DNA of 64,000 nt from Rachycentron canadum (Eukaryota > Chordata > Actinopteri > Carangiformes > Rachycentridae): NCBI GenBank assembly GCA_038496675.1, contig CM076667.1:18870590-18934589 (forward strand), written 5' to 3'. The notes beneath the pieces are model-generated. The model was not told the DNA's origin, ran no database searches, and was given only the letters and a program-made list of their open reading frames with translations. Made by a program: the position numbers and the translations under genes. Shown piece by piece: positions 21,501-34,079 of the stretch. Position 1 is the stretch's first letter, and the number at the start of each line of letters is the position of its first letter.

Positions 21501-22232
21501 AGATGTTTCCTCTGAATCCAGGCTCTGCTGTTACAATGCAGTGAATCTTTTATTGATCAGAAATGATCAGCAATCAGGAAGTTGGAATCTAACTCCCGCC
21601 TGTATCCACAGCTCAGCTCTGACGACGGTCTGACTGTGAAGTTCAAGGCCCAGGCGCTGATCTACCCGGTGCTGCAGGCCCTCGACTTCTACACCCCGTC
21701 CTACCAGCAGAACCAGGCGGTGCCCATCCTCTACAGGCCCGTCATGGCCCGTTTCTGGCTGCAGTACCTGGGCGCCAACTCCTCCCTGGAGCCCCTCCTG
21801 CTCGCCAACAACCACAGCTCCCTGGACCAGTCGGCCATCGGCGCCGACGCCCGCTCCAGACTGGACTGGACCTCTTTGCTCCCAGTTGAGCGCAAGAAGC
21901 ACTTCAGGCCAGTGCTTAAAGAAACAGGATCACCGGGGGTGGTGGGTAAGGTGCCGGCATTGATGGATGTGAGGGCAGCACCACTGCTGGCGGAGCAGGG
22001 GGTTCTGGGTAGGACGCCTAAAGCCTATGTGATGACCTGTGAGTTCGACGTGCTGAGGGACGACGGGCTCATGTACGCAAAGCGCCTGCAGGACGCCGGC
22101 GTGGCAGTGACCAGCGATCACTATGAAGACGGGTTTCACGGCTGCATGGTGTTCGCCTTCCTGCCAATGATGTCCAGTGTTGGACAGAGGAGCATGAACA
22201 ACTTCATCCACTGGCTGGACCACAACTTGTAG
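18538..22232 (+). CDS. nceh1: Neutral cholesterol ester hydrolase 1 (AADAC-family)
   Basis: ER-anchored serine hydrolase of the arylacetamide deacetylase family. In mammals NCEH1 hydrolyses cholesterol esters and 2-acetyl monoalkylglycerol ether. Exons 18538-18672, 20234-20456, 20638-20707, 21057-21228, 21612-22232 join in phase to 406 aa (human 408). An N-terminal signal anchor (residues about 4-20) leads into LPLPSGVSEPWKLMLLDA, which closely matches NCEH1. The oxyanion-hole motif is HGGGW (H110), the nucleophile elbow GDSAGG (S188), and the likely triad is completed by D346 (CEFDVLRDD) and H376 (EDGFHGC). QALIYPVLQALDF and TPSYQQN are also NCEH1-like. Asn-glycosylation sites include NHSS and NSS. 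Fish carry more than one nceh1 copy, and I cannot say which paralogue this is. The catalytic set is intact. It is a neighbour of tnfsf10, as in mammals. Confidence 0.92.
18930..19560. repeat. TACTATA-type degenerate simple repeat in nceh1 intron 1
   Basis: About 600 bases are dominated by TACTATACTG / TACTATAGTC words with no strict period, grading into plain AT-rich sequence. It has no coding content. Confidence 0.85.
19640..20233 (+). other. Rest of nceh1 intron 1
   Basis: Ordinary sequence up to the CAG acceptor at 20233. The 82-aa frame at 19907-20155 has no recognisable domain. Confidence 0.5.
21229..21611 (+). other. nceh1 last intron
   Basis: It carries repeat-like wording near 21350-21420 (CATATCCCATGATTCATTGCG); related words appear near 27925. 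No exon. Confidence 0.4.
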
Positions 22233-23356
22233 ACAATCAAGCTGCCGTGGATCCTTGAGAACCAGGATCTGCAGAGTCTGTTTGTGAAGCCAAAGACGTC
22301 CAGGAAGTGGGAATTCTGGTACTTGAGAGCTCCTTGTTGGATCTGAGAGGAGACACGTCTTTGGTTTTCACAAATATAATCCTGTCCTATAGTACAGAGC
22401 AAGGAAAGGAGCATCTGCATCATATTTAAGATTTAAAAACATGGAAACACAACCAACGAGTCAAAATCCAAAGCTTGTGATATTATGGCTTTTTAATCAT
22501 CGTGTACGTCCAGACAAGTGGCTTCATTATTGCTCAAACACAGAACTTGCTTTAAACTGGAGGATTCAGACTTATGGCCACTAGGGGGCGAATTGGAGCC
22601 AAATCATCCTGGAGAGTTTCCAGTTTTGTATAATTTAAAAACAACTAAACGAGCAGGTTAGAGCGGTGTTAATAAGATCACAGCTGTAAGAGCAGCAGCA
22701 GAGAAAAGATGTTTTAGTTTCTCTTCAAAACTTTTCACCGTCATTGTCACTGTCCTGATGTTTTTGTTCCCACTGTTCAAGTAACCACTGAAAACCACTG
22801 GATCGAAATTAAAATGCTCTTCACTGAACCTTAAAACCAAAACATTTCCAATCAAACGTGACCAAAGAAAGAGGCTCTTTTCTCACCAATGCAATTTCAT
22901 ATTTAAAACTCCTTTTTTTTTTTTTTTTTTTGTTTTAACCATCCTGTCAAAACAAAATGTGTAATTTATATAACGGAGGTTTGTGACTCTGATTGTTATG
23001 AAATTACAGATTTTGAAATCATGTTTCACTGGAAACATAAAGTCAAATTTTACTGAAGAAACAACCAGATGGATCCAGCTACAAGAAATGAACAGAATCA
23101 AATCCAAAGCAATTACAATTAATGCTCATATATAGTAGTTTTCTTTCTTTTTTCTAAATTTATTTTAAATATAACAGGCATAAAATTTTTATTACATCGA
23201 TAATACAACATTTTGATTTAAAGGAGCTTAGTATTAAAAAGTTAAATCGTGTATTGATGAATAATTACTGAATAATTATTATAGTAATTTACAGCTTATT
23301 TACATTTTCTGCCCAGTTATTTTCCGTCATCAGACTCCCGATAATACTCCTGATTA
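22233..23356. other. nceh1 3' UTR and downstream DNA
   Basis: No further gene. ATTAAA at 22808-22813 is a possible poly(A) signal, but the 3' end is unclear. A poly(T) run lies at about 22911-22932. Confidence 0.4.
22578..22591 (+). promoter_or_regulatory. Strong CTCF-like motif downstream of nceh1
   Basis: CCACTAGGGGGCGA matches the CTCF core CCASYAGRKGGCRS at 13 of 14 positions by eye, in forward orientation. Confidence 0.5.
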
Positions 23357-24147
23357 TACCCTGATCAGCCACAACATTATGACCACTGACAGGTGAATCA
23401 CACTGATGACCTGGTTACCATGGTTACCTGTCGGCGGTGGATACATCAGGCAGCAGCTGAACATTTAGTCCTGAAGTTGATGTGTTGAAGCAGGAAAAAC
23501 GGTCAAGAGTGAGGATGTGAGGGACATTGACTTTGACCAGACTGTGATGTGACGACTGGTCAGAGCTGCAGAACCACTGGACCACAGACAGGGTCAGGGG
23601 TCAAGGCTCAGTGATGGTGGTGGGGCTGGAGCTCAAACTGCTGAAGAAGTTCATGCTGGTTCTGATAGAAAGGTGTCAGAACACAGAGCATCACAGTTTG
23701 TTGTGTTTGGGGCTGGGAAACCTTGGGTCCATTCATGTGGATGTTCCTTTGACTCGTCCCACCTCCCTAAACATGGTTCAGACCAAGTCCCCCCCTTCAT
23801 GGAAACAGTCTTCCCTAATGGCAGTGGCCTCTTTCAGCAGGATAATGCTCCCTGTCACTGCAACAATGGTTCAGGAGCTTTGAGGAACAACAACCAGTTC
23901 AAGGTGTTGACTTGGCTCCAAATCCCCCAGATCTCAGTCCAGTCCAGCATCTGTGGGATGAGCTGGACCAACAAGTCTGATCCATGGAGGCTCCACCTCA
24001 CAACTTCAGGACTTAAAGGATCTGCTGCTAAGGTCTTGGTCCAGATACCACAGCTCAGCTTTAGAGGTCTAGAGGAGTCCAGGCCTCCATGGTCAGGACC
24101 TGCACCATATTAGGCCTGTGGTCATAATGTTATGGCTGATGTGTGTA
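23357..24147 (+). mobile_element. Internally deleted Tc1-like transposon
   Basis: The element is flanked by TA at both ends (23357-23358 and 24146-24147). Its termini are inverted copies: GATCAGCCACAACATTATGA at the left, and at the right a sequence whose reverse complement reads CATCAGCCATAACATTATGA. Between them is decayed transposase coding sequence. The left part resembles the DNA-binding region; the right part reads NGSGLFQQDNAPCH and, after frame breaks, the LWDELD...DLKDLL...QIPQ type ending. At 791 bases it lacks much of the middle of a full element (about 1.2-1.3 kb), including most of the catalytic domain's first half, so it is inactive. Confidence 0.85.
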
Positions 24148-24279
24148 GATCTTTCTGTAAAAACTGAAAAGCAGGAAATGATAATGAACTACCTAACCAG
24201 CTTCTTTTATGATGCACTGAGACACTGAAATGGTCTCACACACACACACACACACACTCACAAAACAGGCCATTCAATG

Positions 24280-24329
<50 letters not shown>

Positions 24330-27300
24330 TTAAAGTATGCCAGAGTTCACAGCTGTGTACACTCACTGGATTGTGCAATAATGTATGTTTGAAAGTATCC
24401 CTCACTCTCTGCTACTCCTCCCTCAGATGACCACTGTAGTTCAGGGCCAATGCAATGACGATGACGACGACGATGATGATGATAGCTGTGAAATTTATCT
24501 GTGAATTACTGTATCACCACAAGAGACACGAGACATCCCAAAAGCACTATCACGTTTCCCTCCCCCACCTCTCAAAAAAACTGGCCCCAAACGAATGTAA
24601 TGAGCCGACGACAGCGACTCGGTTTTTGGCTCCGGGCCCTGAACGCATCGAGCCAAGAGCGTAGCAGAAACACTGAGCTGAGTGTGGTCGTTACAAAAAT
24701 GTTGAACACTGTAAAACTGACGAGGGAAATTACTCCAGACTTCTTCTTCCTGCACGCATTTTTTACACTTTCTAGTAAAAAGTGACCACGTTTCACCAAA
24801 ATAAATCATGTTTAAATCTGAATTCTGGACCTGGACTTTGAAAGAAAGACTTTTGAATGTTTCTATGTGCTGTAATTTTAATGCTTTCTATGGAATTAAG
24901 CATTAAATCGTTTCATATTGTATAAATAAGGTTTTAATATAAATAGGGTTTGTTTTAGCCAAGTAAATACACCAGAACTGGCCCCAGATGTCCTCCGACA
25001 GCGCTATTAAACCCTATAAAGTAGCTGTTTTATTGGCTGCTGTGACAAATCTAGTGGTATGTGGGGAATGGATCGCAATATTTCTTCTTTTTTTTTTTTT
25101 TTAATTATGATATACTGTATGTGTATTAGCATGTGTTTTCTTTTTTTGTAAAGGGGATTTTTGGTGGTGTGTATGAGAGTAACAACATTCCTGGACAGTG
25201 TTTTTTTTTTTTTTTTTTTTTTTTCGTGGTTGTGAGGATGAGGAGCGTCGCTGCAGGCGACCTGTTGATGCACCTGCAGAGTTTTTCACGTTTGATTTGA
25301 GACTAGAACAAAAGATAAATTACATATAAACTGTAAAGATAAACTTAACATGGAAAAGTTACTAGTTTATCTGACAACAGCAGAGACGAATGTTTCAGGG
25401 GGAAAAATCATCAAATCTTATGTATTAATTATACATTTTGTTAACTATATATGATGCTGATGTAAATATTTGTGTCAAATATTATTTCAATATACAAACA
25501 TTTAATAAACGCTTTATAACACTATAATGTAGTTGTGAGAGAATATATATATATATATATGGAAATATATGTTTTACATTCACATCTGTTTATACACACA
25601 ATACATTAATTAATTAATAAATAGATAATGTATTAGTAATTAATAAATTACATAATATGTGCTAACTACTAAATAATGAAAATAATCTTACCACTTTTAG
25701 GTCCATTTAGTAGCTTTTGATTGTGTCACATGATCTTCATCAGCAGAGAGTTTGTCATGAAATTGTAGATTTTTCTTCTGAAGTAAAAAAAACAAAACAA
25801 AACAAAATTTTGTTAATTATAATTAAAATTAGTTGTAGCCATGAAAAACTGTGAAACAATGAATATAATTTGACATCAACATTTTATTTCACATATGACT
25901 GATACAGACATTATGTTCAGATGTTTCATATGTGAGATTTTGTATTTTGTGTGAAAACATGAATGTCACATGAGCTTGTAACTCATTTCCACGGTCGACA
26001 GACGTCAGTGTAATTCTGTAACAGTAAAATATTAAAAAATGACCTTTCCTGTCCTGTTTGTTACTTTGTTTTGTTTGTGTGTAACATACAACCTGACAGT
26101 TTCACCTTGTTGTTGACACCACATGTGGTTGTAAATTAAATTTGTCTCCTAATCACGAATTGATGCATGTGATTTAAAGGGGAAACCGATTTTTAAATAA
26201 CTCAAGAAGTTCATCTGCACACAATGTAAAATGTTAAATTTCACAATTTACAATCCTGTGATATATTTATAAAAAAAAAAAAAGGGTCTGATACATACAG
26301 TTTTTTTCTCATTGTTCTTTGCTGGATAACTAATGTTAGTAATAACAAATATAATTAATATTAATGACTGGAATAAAAAATAAAGTTTTGTTATTAATTA
26401 TCTATTTTTAAATGTGTTATTTGTTAAGTTGTAACAATAAATTTTAAAAATATTGTCATTTAAATCCTTCATAAATACTGTTATTCAAATTTATATTGAT
26501 ATTACTTAGTATAAATATATACAACAACATTTTATTTCTTGTTATTAGTTAAATTATTACTACTATTCTCACTTACAAAATTATAGATAAATTCTGAGTT
26601 ATTGTTATCATTGGATAAATAATAATAGTCAGTTGTAATAAACGATTTATTAATCATTCAATTGTATCTTATAATGTAATTATATATATATTTAATTATA
26701 CAAAAGTAACAGTTCCATTAAAATGTTTAGCTGTAATTAAAATATTGTTTATCATGTTAAAAGTTATAATTATTAGTTGTCATGGATCTAAAATATTGTA
26801 TTTCTAAAAATAAATCACAAGTGTTCGAGATCATTTTTTTTTAAGTGTTCTCATGGGTAAGTATCTAATTTCAGAATAAAGGTCTGACACAGGAGATGGC
26901 GCCAAATCCCCCTCCTGAGCATGAGCCTATGATCAGTAAATCAGCTGCTATAAATATGTGTAGATATTATTTATCACATGAATCATGTGTTTTTTATTCC
27001 TTCTCTTCTTGTTTTCATCTCAAAATTTTACGAACGCAATAAAATTTAACAGTTTCTCTTTGATGGATTTACACTTAAGTACTTTTTTTTTTTTTTTAAT
27101 ACCCGGATTCAAAAGTTTGAGCGTTTGATTTACTCCTCAGATCTGACGTCCTGCAATATTGGAGAGCAATAAAAACACGTCCAGAGCAACACATCTGCCA
27201 GGACTTTCTCCATCTGTCATCCTGGTGAGAGAGTGTTTTTTCACCCTCTCACTCCACCTCTGACTGTATATCAACGAAACCTCTGGCCCTGGTTCGGCCC

Positions 27301-28050
27301 TCGCTTCTTTTCCCTTTCTCTCAGACGCAAACCGTCGTGTTCTTCAAGTCAAAGCCTGCAAAGAAACAGAAACCAAACCCGTCAGATGTTTGCGTGACAG
27401 AGTGTAACATGCCGATCAGGTCATGTGATCACAGACAGTCATGAGGTGAAGCAGGAACATGCTTCTCCTGACAGACAGGTCGTTTGCGTGCCACTACCAG
27501 CCAGACCTGCATCATCAAGCCTGCATCTGGAGCGCCACAGGGCACGCTCAGTGTGTCTCTGCACACACCTCACACACTTTTTATTAGTGTGCGATTGCCC
27601 ATCAGGTCTTGATTAGCCCAAACTGCGTCTGTATATATGTGGGTGGTGGATCAGTGAAGTGCATGGATGTTCACTTCAGCCATTGTTTTCCCACAACTGC
27701 TTGATCCCATTTAGAGTCACAACAGAGCAGAGGGCTTATTCCACTTATCCCAGCATGCAATGTGTGCACAGATCAGAGGCTGGAAACCTCAGGAAGAACA
27801 AATCAAAATAGAATAAGTCGTAACAGGTCAACACGTCCTGTCAGATCTAATAGGCTCTGAGAAATGCAGATTTCCTTTGACCAGACTTGAAAGGAAAACC
27901 TGGTTTATCTCTCACAGCCGCCACTATCCCACAATCCATTGCGGACTGTCGACTTCAGGGGAATCCTCTTTGATTCCAGAGCTATGTCCCATTTACATTT
28001 ATTCCTTTATCTAATGCTTTTCTCCAAGGCAAGCCAGTCAGACCTGTCAG
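24148..28050. other. AT-rich gene-free DNA with microsatellites
   Basis: Contents: (CA)n at 24239-24256, (GT)n at about 24280-24329, GATGAC/GATGAT repeats (24457-24482), poly(T) at 25088-25102 and 25201-25224, (AT)n at 25542-25560. The rest, especially 25300-27100, is very AT-rich. No splice-bounded reading frame with family resemblance was found on either strand. Confidence 0.6.
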
Positions 28051-28425
28051 GGTTTCAGGAGGAGGTTCCTCTGAAGAGATGAGTCTTCAGGAGCTGGTTC
28101 GTCCTCAGGGAACACAGACCAGAACAGTCTGGACTCAGATGGTCTGGTTTCTGGGATGGAGATGACAGACCACATTCACGGAGGAACACAGAGGCTGAGA
28201 AGGAGCATAGGGCTGAAGGACTGAGGTCCAGGAGCTGGTTCAGACCCAGAGTCTCTGAAGGAGCATCAGAGACCATGTGGAGCCAGTGAAGCTCGATGAG
28301 TAGCAGTGCGACATGGGCATGGGAAGACCTGCCAGAGGGGCATTGAATCAGGGCCTGGACCAGGACCTGGGTGAAGGGCTTTGTCCCGGGTGCAGGAGAA
28401 TAATGAGCATGACTCAAAGGTTTCT
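28050..28425 (-). repeat. Antisense LINE-derived block, copy A
   Basis: Wording such as GGAGCTGGTTCGTCCTCAGG, CAGACCAGAACAGTCTGGAC and GGCCTGGACCAGGACCTGGG is typical of a widespread teleost repeat. Its minus strand encodes reverse-transcriptase-tail-like peptide (here LIELHWLHMVSDAP and LLKTHLFRG). It shares its first 100 bases with 30065-30240. Confidence 0.6.
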
Positions 28426-28429
28426 TTAG

Positions 28430-29121
28430 AACCGAAACAATGAAGCAGTCAAAGCAGCGGTGAAGCAGCTTTTTAAAAGTTTGGCTGTTATTGGGATTGC
28501 CACAATAAGGAGTGACGCACGTTGGAAAAGGGGGTGACTCCCTTTATTATCAGCGTTACCTGTTTTAAAAACCCGGGTATATCTGCTAATGTTGGTAGAA
28601 CAACGCTATGAAAGTGACAGGATATATAAAGTGAGGGAAGGGTGGGTGGAGGGGTGGAGGGGTGGGGGGTCCAAAAGGGGCCCAACAGCTCATATTTTTG
28701 CCCTGGGTTCCCCCTTTTAGCTTAATCCACCCCTGCCACTGGACTTCGTCTGCAGAAGTTTCCATGCAGCTCTGAATTTAAATAACACACAACTTCATGC
28801 AGCTTTTCATTGTTCACATTTAAAAACATCAGGAAGGTAAAACTCAGAGATGAGACTCAGCTGCAGCGTGAACATATTTTTAGTTTGTGTGTGTTTGACC
28901 CTCCAGAGGCCTGATTTCCTCCTGCCCCCCCCACCCCCCCACCCCAGTGCTGCTTGTTAATCACCGGGTGCTGAGTTGATCATTTCTAAGGAAAACAGAG
29001 CGACCAGGAGCGAGAAAACTGGTGAGAATGTGAAAGGAAAGAAGGAGCGACTGGGAATTCATCAGGGAGAATGTTATCGCTGCGACCAAAGGTCATATTG
29101 TTCACTTCTTCCTGACAGGCA

Positions 29122-29160
<39 letters not shown>

Positions 29161-29370
29161 GAGTGTAACACAATTTGGAAAGAGGTTGAGGGAGGAGGGG
29201 GGCGAGCGAGGCAGGGTGAAACTGCAGAAAAAGAGAGAGAGAGGGAGGACAGAGAATGATTGGTAGGGAGGAAGAGAAAACCACAACGTGGGCCTCAAAC
29301 TGCACAAGGACACATTCAGTATTTTGGACACACACACACACACAAAGACGTGAACACAAAGACACATATA
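28430..29370. other. Intergenic, simple-repeat rich
   Basis: It contains a G-rich GGAGGGGTGG run (28640-28675), C-runs (28925-28945) and a (GA)n tract (29127-29157). No gene seen. Confidence 0.55.
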
Positions 29371-29375
29371 AACAG

Positions 29376-30969
29376 TATATGGCCAAAAGTATGTGGACGG
29401 CAGAAGATTAACATGGGCATAAATGTGCTGCCTCCACTCTTGTGGTTTTCAGACTTTCCAAATGTTTGGATTTGTTGAAGAGCTTCAGGGCTTCGTACAT
29501 GAGGAAGCTGCCCAGTTAGGAAGCACAAACACAAACCGTTGTCTTAAGTATGGTTTTGGTGACAATGTCTAAAAAAAACGTCTAAAAAAACTGATGCAAT
29601 TAGAAAAAAGCCTGAAATAATCAAAACTCTCTTGACTTGACGACGAAGATGGTGATGATGATGATGCTTAGATCAAAAGCCTGACGGAGAAAATGTTTTT
29701 TTTTTGTCATTAGAATTAAAAAGACAAAAGAGAAAAAAGAGAAAATCTTTTGTCTATTGCAGAACAAAAATAAACATCATTCACGGGAATGACATAGTTA
29801 CTGCACCTGATGATTTATAACCAGTGTGAAATCAAACACTGGAAGTGGAGATCAGGGTGGTGCACGGGTGTGGAATGAGTCCCAGAGGATGCACTGAGTT
29901 TGCAAGCAGAAGGAAAAACCACGTATTTGTCCCCAAATGAGTCAATTTAGACGTTTTATGATACGTTCTATGTTTTCATTGACTCATTTGTCAGACATCA
30001 GTCCAGACCTGCATCTGTTGAATCAGTGATCAGATAAGAAAAGTGCAACAAAAGAGTCAGTTACTTCAGGAGCTGGTTCATCCTCAGGGAACACAGACCA
30101 GAAGAGTCTGGACTCAGATCGTCTTATTTGCAGTGATGGTGATGATGGACCACATTCATGGAGGAAGAGAAGGCGCGTAGGGTTGAATGACTGAGTTCAA
30201 GTAGATGGTTCAGACCCAGAAGTCATTAGAGACTTGAACTTGATTCAGCGACCATGTGTAGGTCGATGAGTCACGGAGGCTGCTGCATCCTGGACCATCA
30301 CCGAGGCCTGGACCCGATTGACCGGGATCGGCGGTGGCGTTCCTTCGTCCACGCAGATATGTCGGAGAGACAGGCCGAGATCCACGAAGAGACCTCGAGG
30401 TCGTCAGGTGGGAACGGCGAGGTAGAGCTGGGTGTCGTCGGCGTAGCGGTGATAGGAGAATTATTGGACCCAAGGAGATGATGCATACTGTGACGTCCAG
30501 TTGCCATGGGAACAGAGGAGGAAGGTGACGCGGTTGAAAGGTCAGCAGAGGCTGCGTTAGGAGGAGGTTGTGGTGGATGGATGGGTCGACAAATCACAGG
30601 ACTGACGCGCTTTTTGTTTGTTTCCTGTGTGAAACCGATAGTTTGGTTTCTTTTACCCCGCAGCCTTAACTCTGTGTGTTTATCATCGTAACCACGACGA
30701 CCAAGGTTCTCCGACCTTAAGGCAGCACTTATTTTTACCCCAAAACTGTGATCTTTCCCTAAACCCAACCAAGACTTCTTTGTGCCGAAGCCTAACCGTG
30801 TTTACCATCGTTGCCGCGGAGACAGAGGCCTGACACGTCTTTCCACGGCTACGTTCCCACGGGTCGTATCAAAACACACACACACACACACACACACAGA
30901 GTCACGATGAAGTCGTCAATATTGTGGCCTTGATGGAAGTCGACGGCGGTGTCCACACACTTTTGGCCA

Positions 30970-30970
<1 letters not shown>
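29376..30970. mobile_element. Possible Tc1/mariner-type element bounded by inverted ends, with a nested repeat
   Basis: TATGGCCAAAAGTATGTGGAC at the left (29376-29398) and GTCCACACACTTTTGGCCAC at the right (30951-30970) are inverted copies of each other. They match the terminal wording of a common fish Tc1-like/MITE family. The interior is mostly occupied by a LINE-derived block (30065-30530), so this could be one element with an insertion, or two unrelated ends. Confidence 0.4.
30065..30530 (-). repeat. Antisense LINE-derived block, copy B
   Basis: It starts CAGGAGCTGGTTCATCCTCA like copy A and continues GCTGCTGCATCCTGGACCAT, GAGACAGGCCGAGATCCACG and GAGCTGGGTGTCGTCGGCGT. These are sequential parts of a well-known teleost repeat, in which the last phrase precedes a GTAGCGGTGATAGGAGAA segment. 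Boundaries approximate. Confidence 0.65.
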
Positions 30971-31007
<37 letters not shown>

Positions 31008-31127
31008 TTAGTAATTGTATCTGGAGGGGGTCTCTCTCTCTCTAGGGGGTGGCTATGGCGGCTTCCTCGATCGCCTGCTTTACTCTGAACTCTTGATTCC
31101 TGAAATGAAATGAAGCAGTGAGCACAA

Positions 31128-31177
<50 letters not shown>

Positions 31178-31293
31178 TATTCATTTTAACCGTTCCATTA
31201 GAAAGAAAACAGTACCCAGTGCTGAACAATATCACTGATATCTGGCCCAAATGTGTACACTCCCACACACACACACTCCCACACACACACACT

Positions 31294-31343
<50 letters not shown>

Positions 31344-31706
31344 ACTAACACCAGGGGAAGGGAGCGGTGGCGGCCAATAGGAACGCCAGAAACCTGAGAG
31401 CTGACCAATGAACAAATAAGAAACTTTTGGGGACTTTCCAAAGTTTCCAAACTTTTTTTGGCTCCACTTGCTTTTGTCAGATTTTTGTTTTTTTAAATTT
31501 GAGTGAGTGAGTGAGTGAATGTGTGTGTGTGTGTGTGTGTGTGTATTAGGAGGGTGTTTACCTTGGCCAGCACTCAAAGAGAGTCGGGGGAACATATTAG
31601 CTTTCACAGATTTTGTTTTTATAATAATTCTGTATGTTTATATTGATTATCTTTTTCCACAAGCATTAGAATTAAGTTGATACACACACACACACACACA
31701 CACACA
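30874..31706. repeat. Cluster of CA/GT microsatellites
   Basis: At least six dinucleotide tracts occur in about 830 bases: 30874-30898, 30976-31003, 31130-31173, 31261-31340 (compound, with repeated ACTCCCACACACACAC units), 31519-31543 (GT) and 31682-31706. Open frames here are Val/Cys or His/Thr runs without meaning. Confidence 0.9.
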
Positions 31707-31709
31707 AGT

Positions 31710-32744
31710 CATGACTAACCAATGATCTTAAACAGTTTACCATGTGGATTCGGTTTGTTTTTGGATTCATGGCCTCATTAGTTTAACGGCTTTGACAATG
31801 TTAACTTGAGATAAACTTATTTGATCTGACAAAGGAAAATTCAAGTGTCAAAGCAACAAAAAAAGAACAGATAGAAAGAACATTAAAAAAAATTAGAAAA
31901 CAACAAAAATGAAAAACTAAACTTTTTACAAATGAAGCTTAAAAAGGCAAAATAAGAGGTCATGAATATTAACGATTCAGGTATTTAAAGCTAATCTGAG
32001 CATCTATAGTTCTGTTTTTATACGAATATAGCTGCAGAAGATAATGTGTCTGTTGCTGTAATGTGCAAACCATTTGTTGTGTTCTTCTAATATTATGAAT
32101 GATTTTATTTCAGAGCAGTAAAAAGAGGTTTTTGTGCTGCTTCGCTCAGAGCAGGATTATTTGGGGTTGGGAGCAAATATCATTTATCAAATACTTAAAA
32201 TAAATTTATAGGTTTTATAACCATTTTTATAACCATATCTCATGATCTGTGCAGATTTAGAGGCAAAAGTGTCTCTGCAAAGGCCTGCAGGGCTGCAACC
32301 GGGCCATTACATGAGTCAATCTGTTTTTATACCAAATACAGTAGATAAATGTTGTGTTATGCTAGAAAAGAACTGCTCTGTGCAAGGTGATGTCTCAGAC
32401 CACGTCAGAAGCCAAGAAGTGTTCATGGCTGCTCCACATGGGCGAAGTGAAAAGCCAGCTGGGTTTCCATCCACCTGTTTTTATGTGGAAACGTTTAAGG
32501 TTAGGTCACGGACGAGTTACGCGAAGCAAAATGCAACAAAGTGCAAAGGAAACAGACTTAGAGAATAAATCATCACAAATATGAAGCTTCTGAGTAAAAC
32601 GTGCAATGAAGAGATGAAAAATAGCAGCAGATGATATAATGTTCCTCAAATTATCTATAAGTCTTCTAGTTTTTTTAATGTTTTATTTACGTTGTCTCGT
32701 TTTTCTCTTTTTCCACTTCAATGGCACCAAGTGTCAACCCTCCG
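31710..32744. other. Intergenic AT-rich DNA
   Basis: No gene, RNA or element recognised. The plus-strand frame at 32242-32568 has no supporting splice context or similarity that I know. Confidence 0.5.
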
Positions 32745-33060
32745 TGGCGTCACCCGTCGTCTGTGAGCTGCTGTTCTCAAGCCTCCAGTTTGTAATTTGT
32801 CCGTCGGCCATCTTGGTTTTTTGAAACCAGAAGAAACCATGTTTGGAGGAGAAGGTGGAGCTGAGGAGGAGTGAGGGGTGGAGCTGACCTGCTCTGTACT
32901 AGAGACTGAGACCATAAACTCATTAGGAAAACGTTTACTGAGCTAATAAATCAAGGGAGAAGTAGGGACATTTTCCCATAGACTTCAATACAATCTGACT
33001 TCACTTTTCAGCCACAGAGTCAACGTCCAGTTTTATGTCCAGTCTATGACACCTGATGGA
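32745..33060 (+). repeat. Dispersed repeat (CCATAGACTTCAAT type), forward copy
   Basis: GGCCATCTTGG, GGAGGAGAAGGTGGAGCTGA, TGACCTGCTCTGTACT, ACCATAAACTCATTAGGAAA and TTTTCCCATAGACTTCAATA occur in this order. The same phrases occur in reverse complement and inverted order at 41985-42175, and the last part at 36320-36370. Confidence 0.75.
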
Positions 33061-34079
33061 AAATTAGTGCCACCAACACCAACCATGTATAAAACCCAGT
33101 TTGTGTAGAAATCCACCTGAAGGAGAGTCAAGTTGTGGTAATATTCATGTTGTGTAAATACCGATTCGTTCATGCAGATACGTTCGCACCTTACAGGTAA
33201 AGCACCTTGTTAACTTTCCATGACATCTGGGGCAACCCAATAACAAACGCTCTGAACGGACACGTCCCCGGTTTGATTCCTTCCACTTCCCTCTGACCCA
33301 TTTCCTGTCTCTCTACATTGTCCTAATAATAATAATAACAATAACAATAAAGGCATAGAACGGCCAAAAAGATCATTAAGCCATAAGCTTCAGTCTCTGG
33401 CTGTAAACACACACTGAGGGCCTGGTCAATAAACTGCAACTATTGGCACGTATCGATGACATGACCAGACCATCAACAGGAACAAAGACGAAACACAAAA
33501 GCTGTTTTTCTGTGAAATTGTGAAAACAGCTCGTAAACTTTCTGCAACCTCCTTCGGCAATGCTTTGCTTCATTATTACTAGAAAAGGAGAGAAAAGATA
33601 CAAGACAGACTTTTAAGAGATGACTAGAGGTGGACGAGGAAAAAGACACAAACACAAAGACAGAAACAAAGAAAGAGGGCGAGAAGAAGAGCAAAGGCAG
33701 ATGGGGGGGGGGTCAAAGACAAAAGTTTTCGAGGCGAGGAGGGAGGGAGTTGACTTTGCGGGGGAGTTGGTCAGTTCATTCTCGTCTTCGTATCCCTATC
33801 AAAACTTGGCCGCTGTTCAGAAACACACTCAGGGAGTTTGTATTTGAGTCTGTGGTGAATAAAATGTTTTTATATGGTCAAATTATTTAAATCCCATTTT
33901 TGGACAAACAAACTGGTCCTCAGAAGGTACAAATTTATTTTGGGTTAAGACTTGTTTTCTTTGGTTCGGGTTAAGGTGCTGGTTCAGGACATGTGACAAA
34001 TTCAAGTCTCTATCCATCCCATAGTGAGGATGCTCTCGTATATTGGCCCTTATTTATTCTCAGTGCTTTCAATCACACA
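33061..34079. other. Intergenic DNA
   Basis: A short AATAAC/AATAAT run at 33325-33350 and a purine-rich stretch (33600-33720, GAGAAGAAGAG and G-run). No gene seen. Confidence 0.5.

Noticed and set aside
21567..21902. 111-aa minus-strand frame
   Set aside because: Antisense shadow of the last nceh1 exon.
30298..30768. 156-aa minus-strand frame as a gene
   Set aside because: It lies mostly in a LINE-derived repeat block.
30874..31706. Regularly spaced repeats that might suggest a CRISPR array
   Set aside because: The repeats are dinucleotide microsatellites in vertebrate DNA with no unique spacers of constant length.
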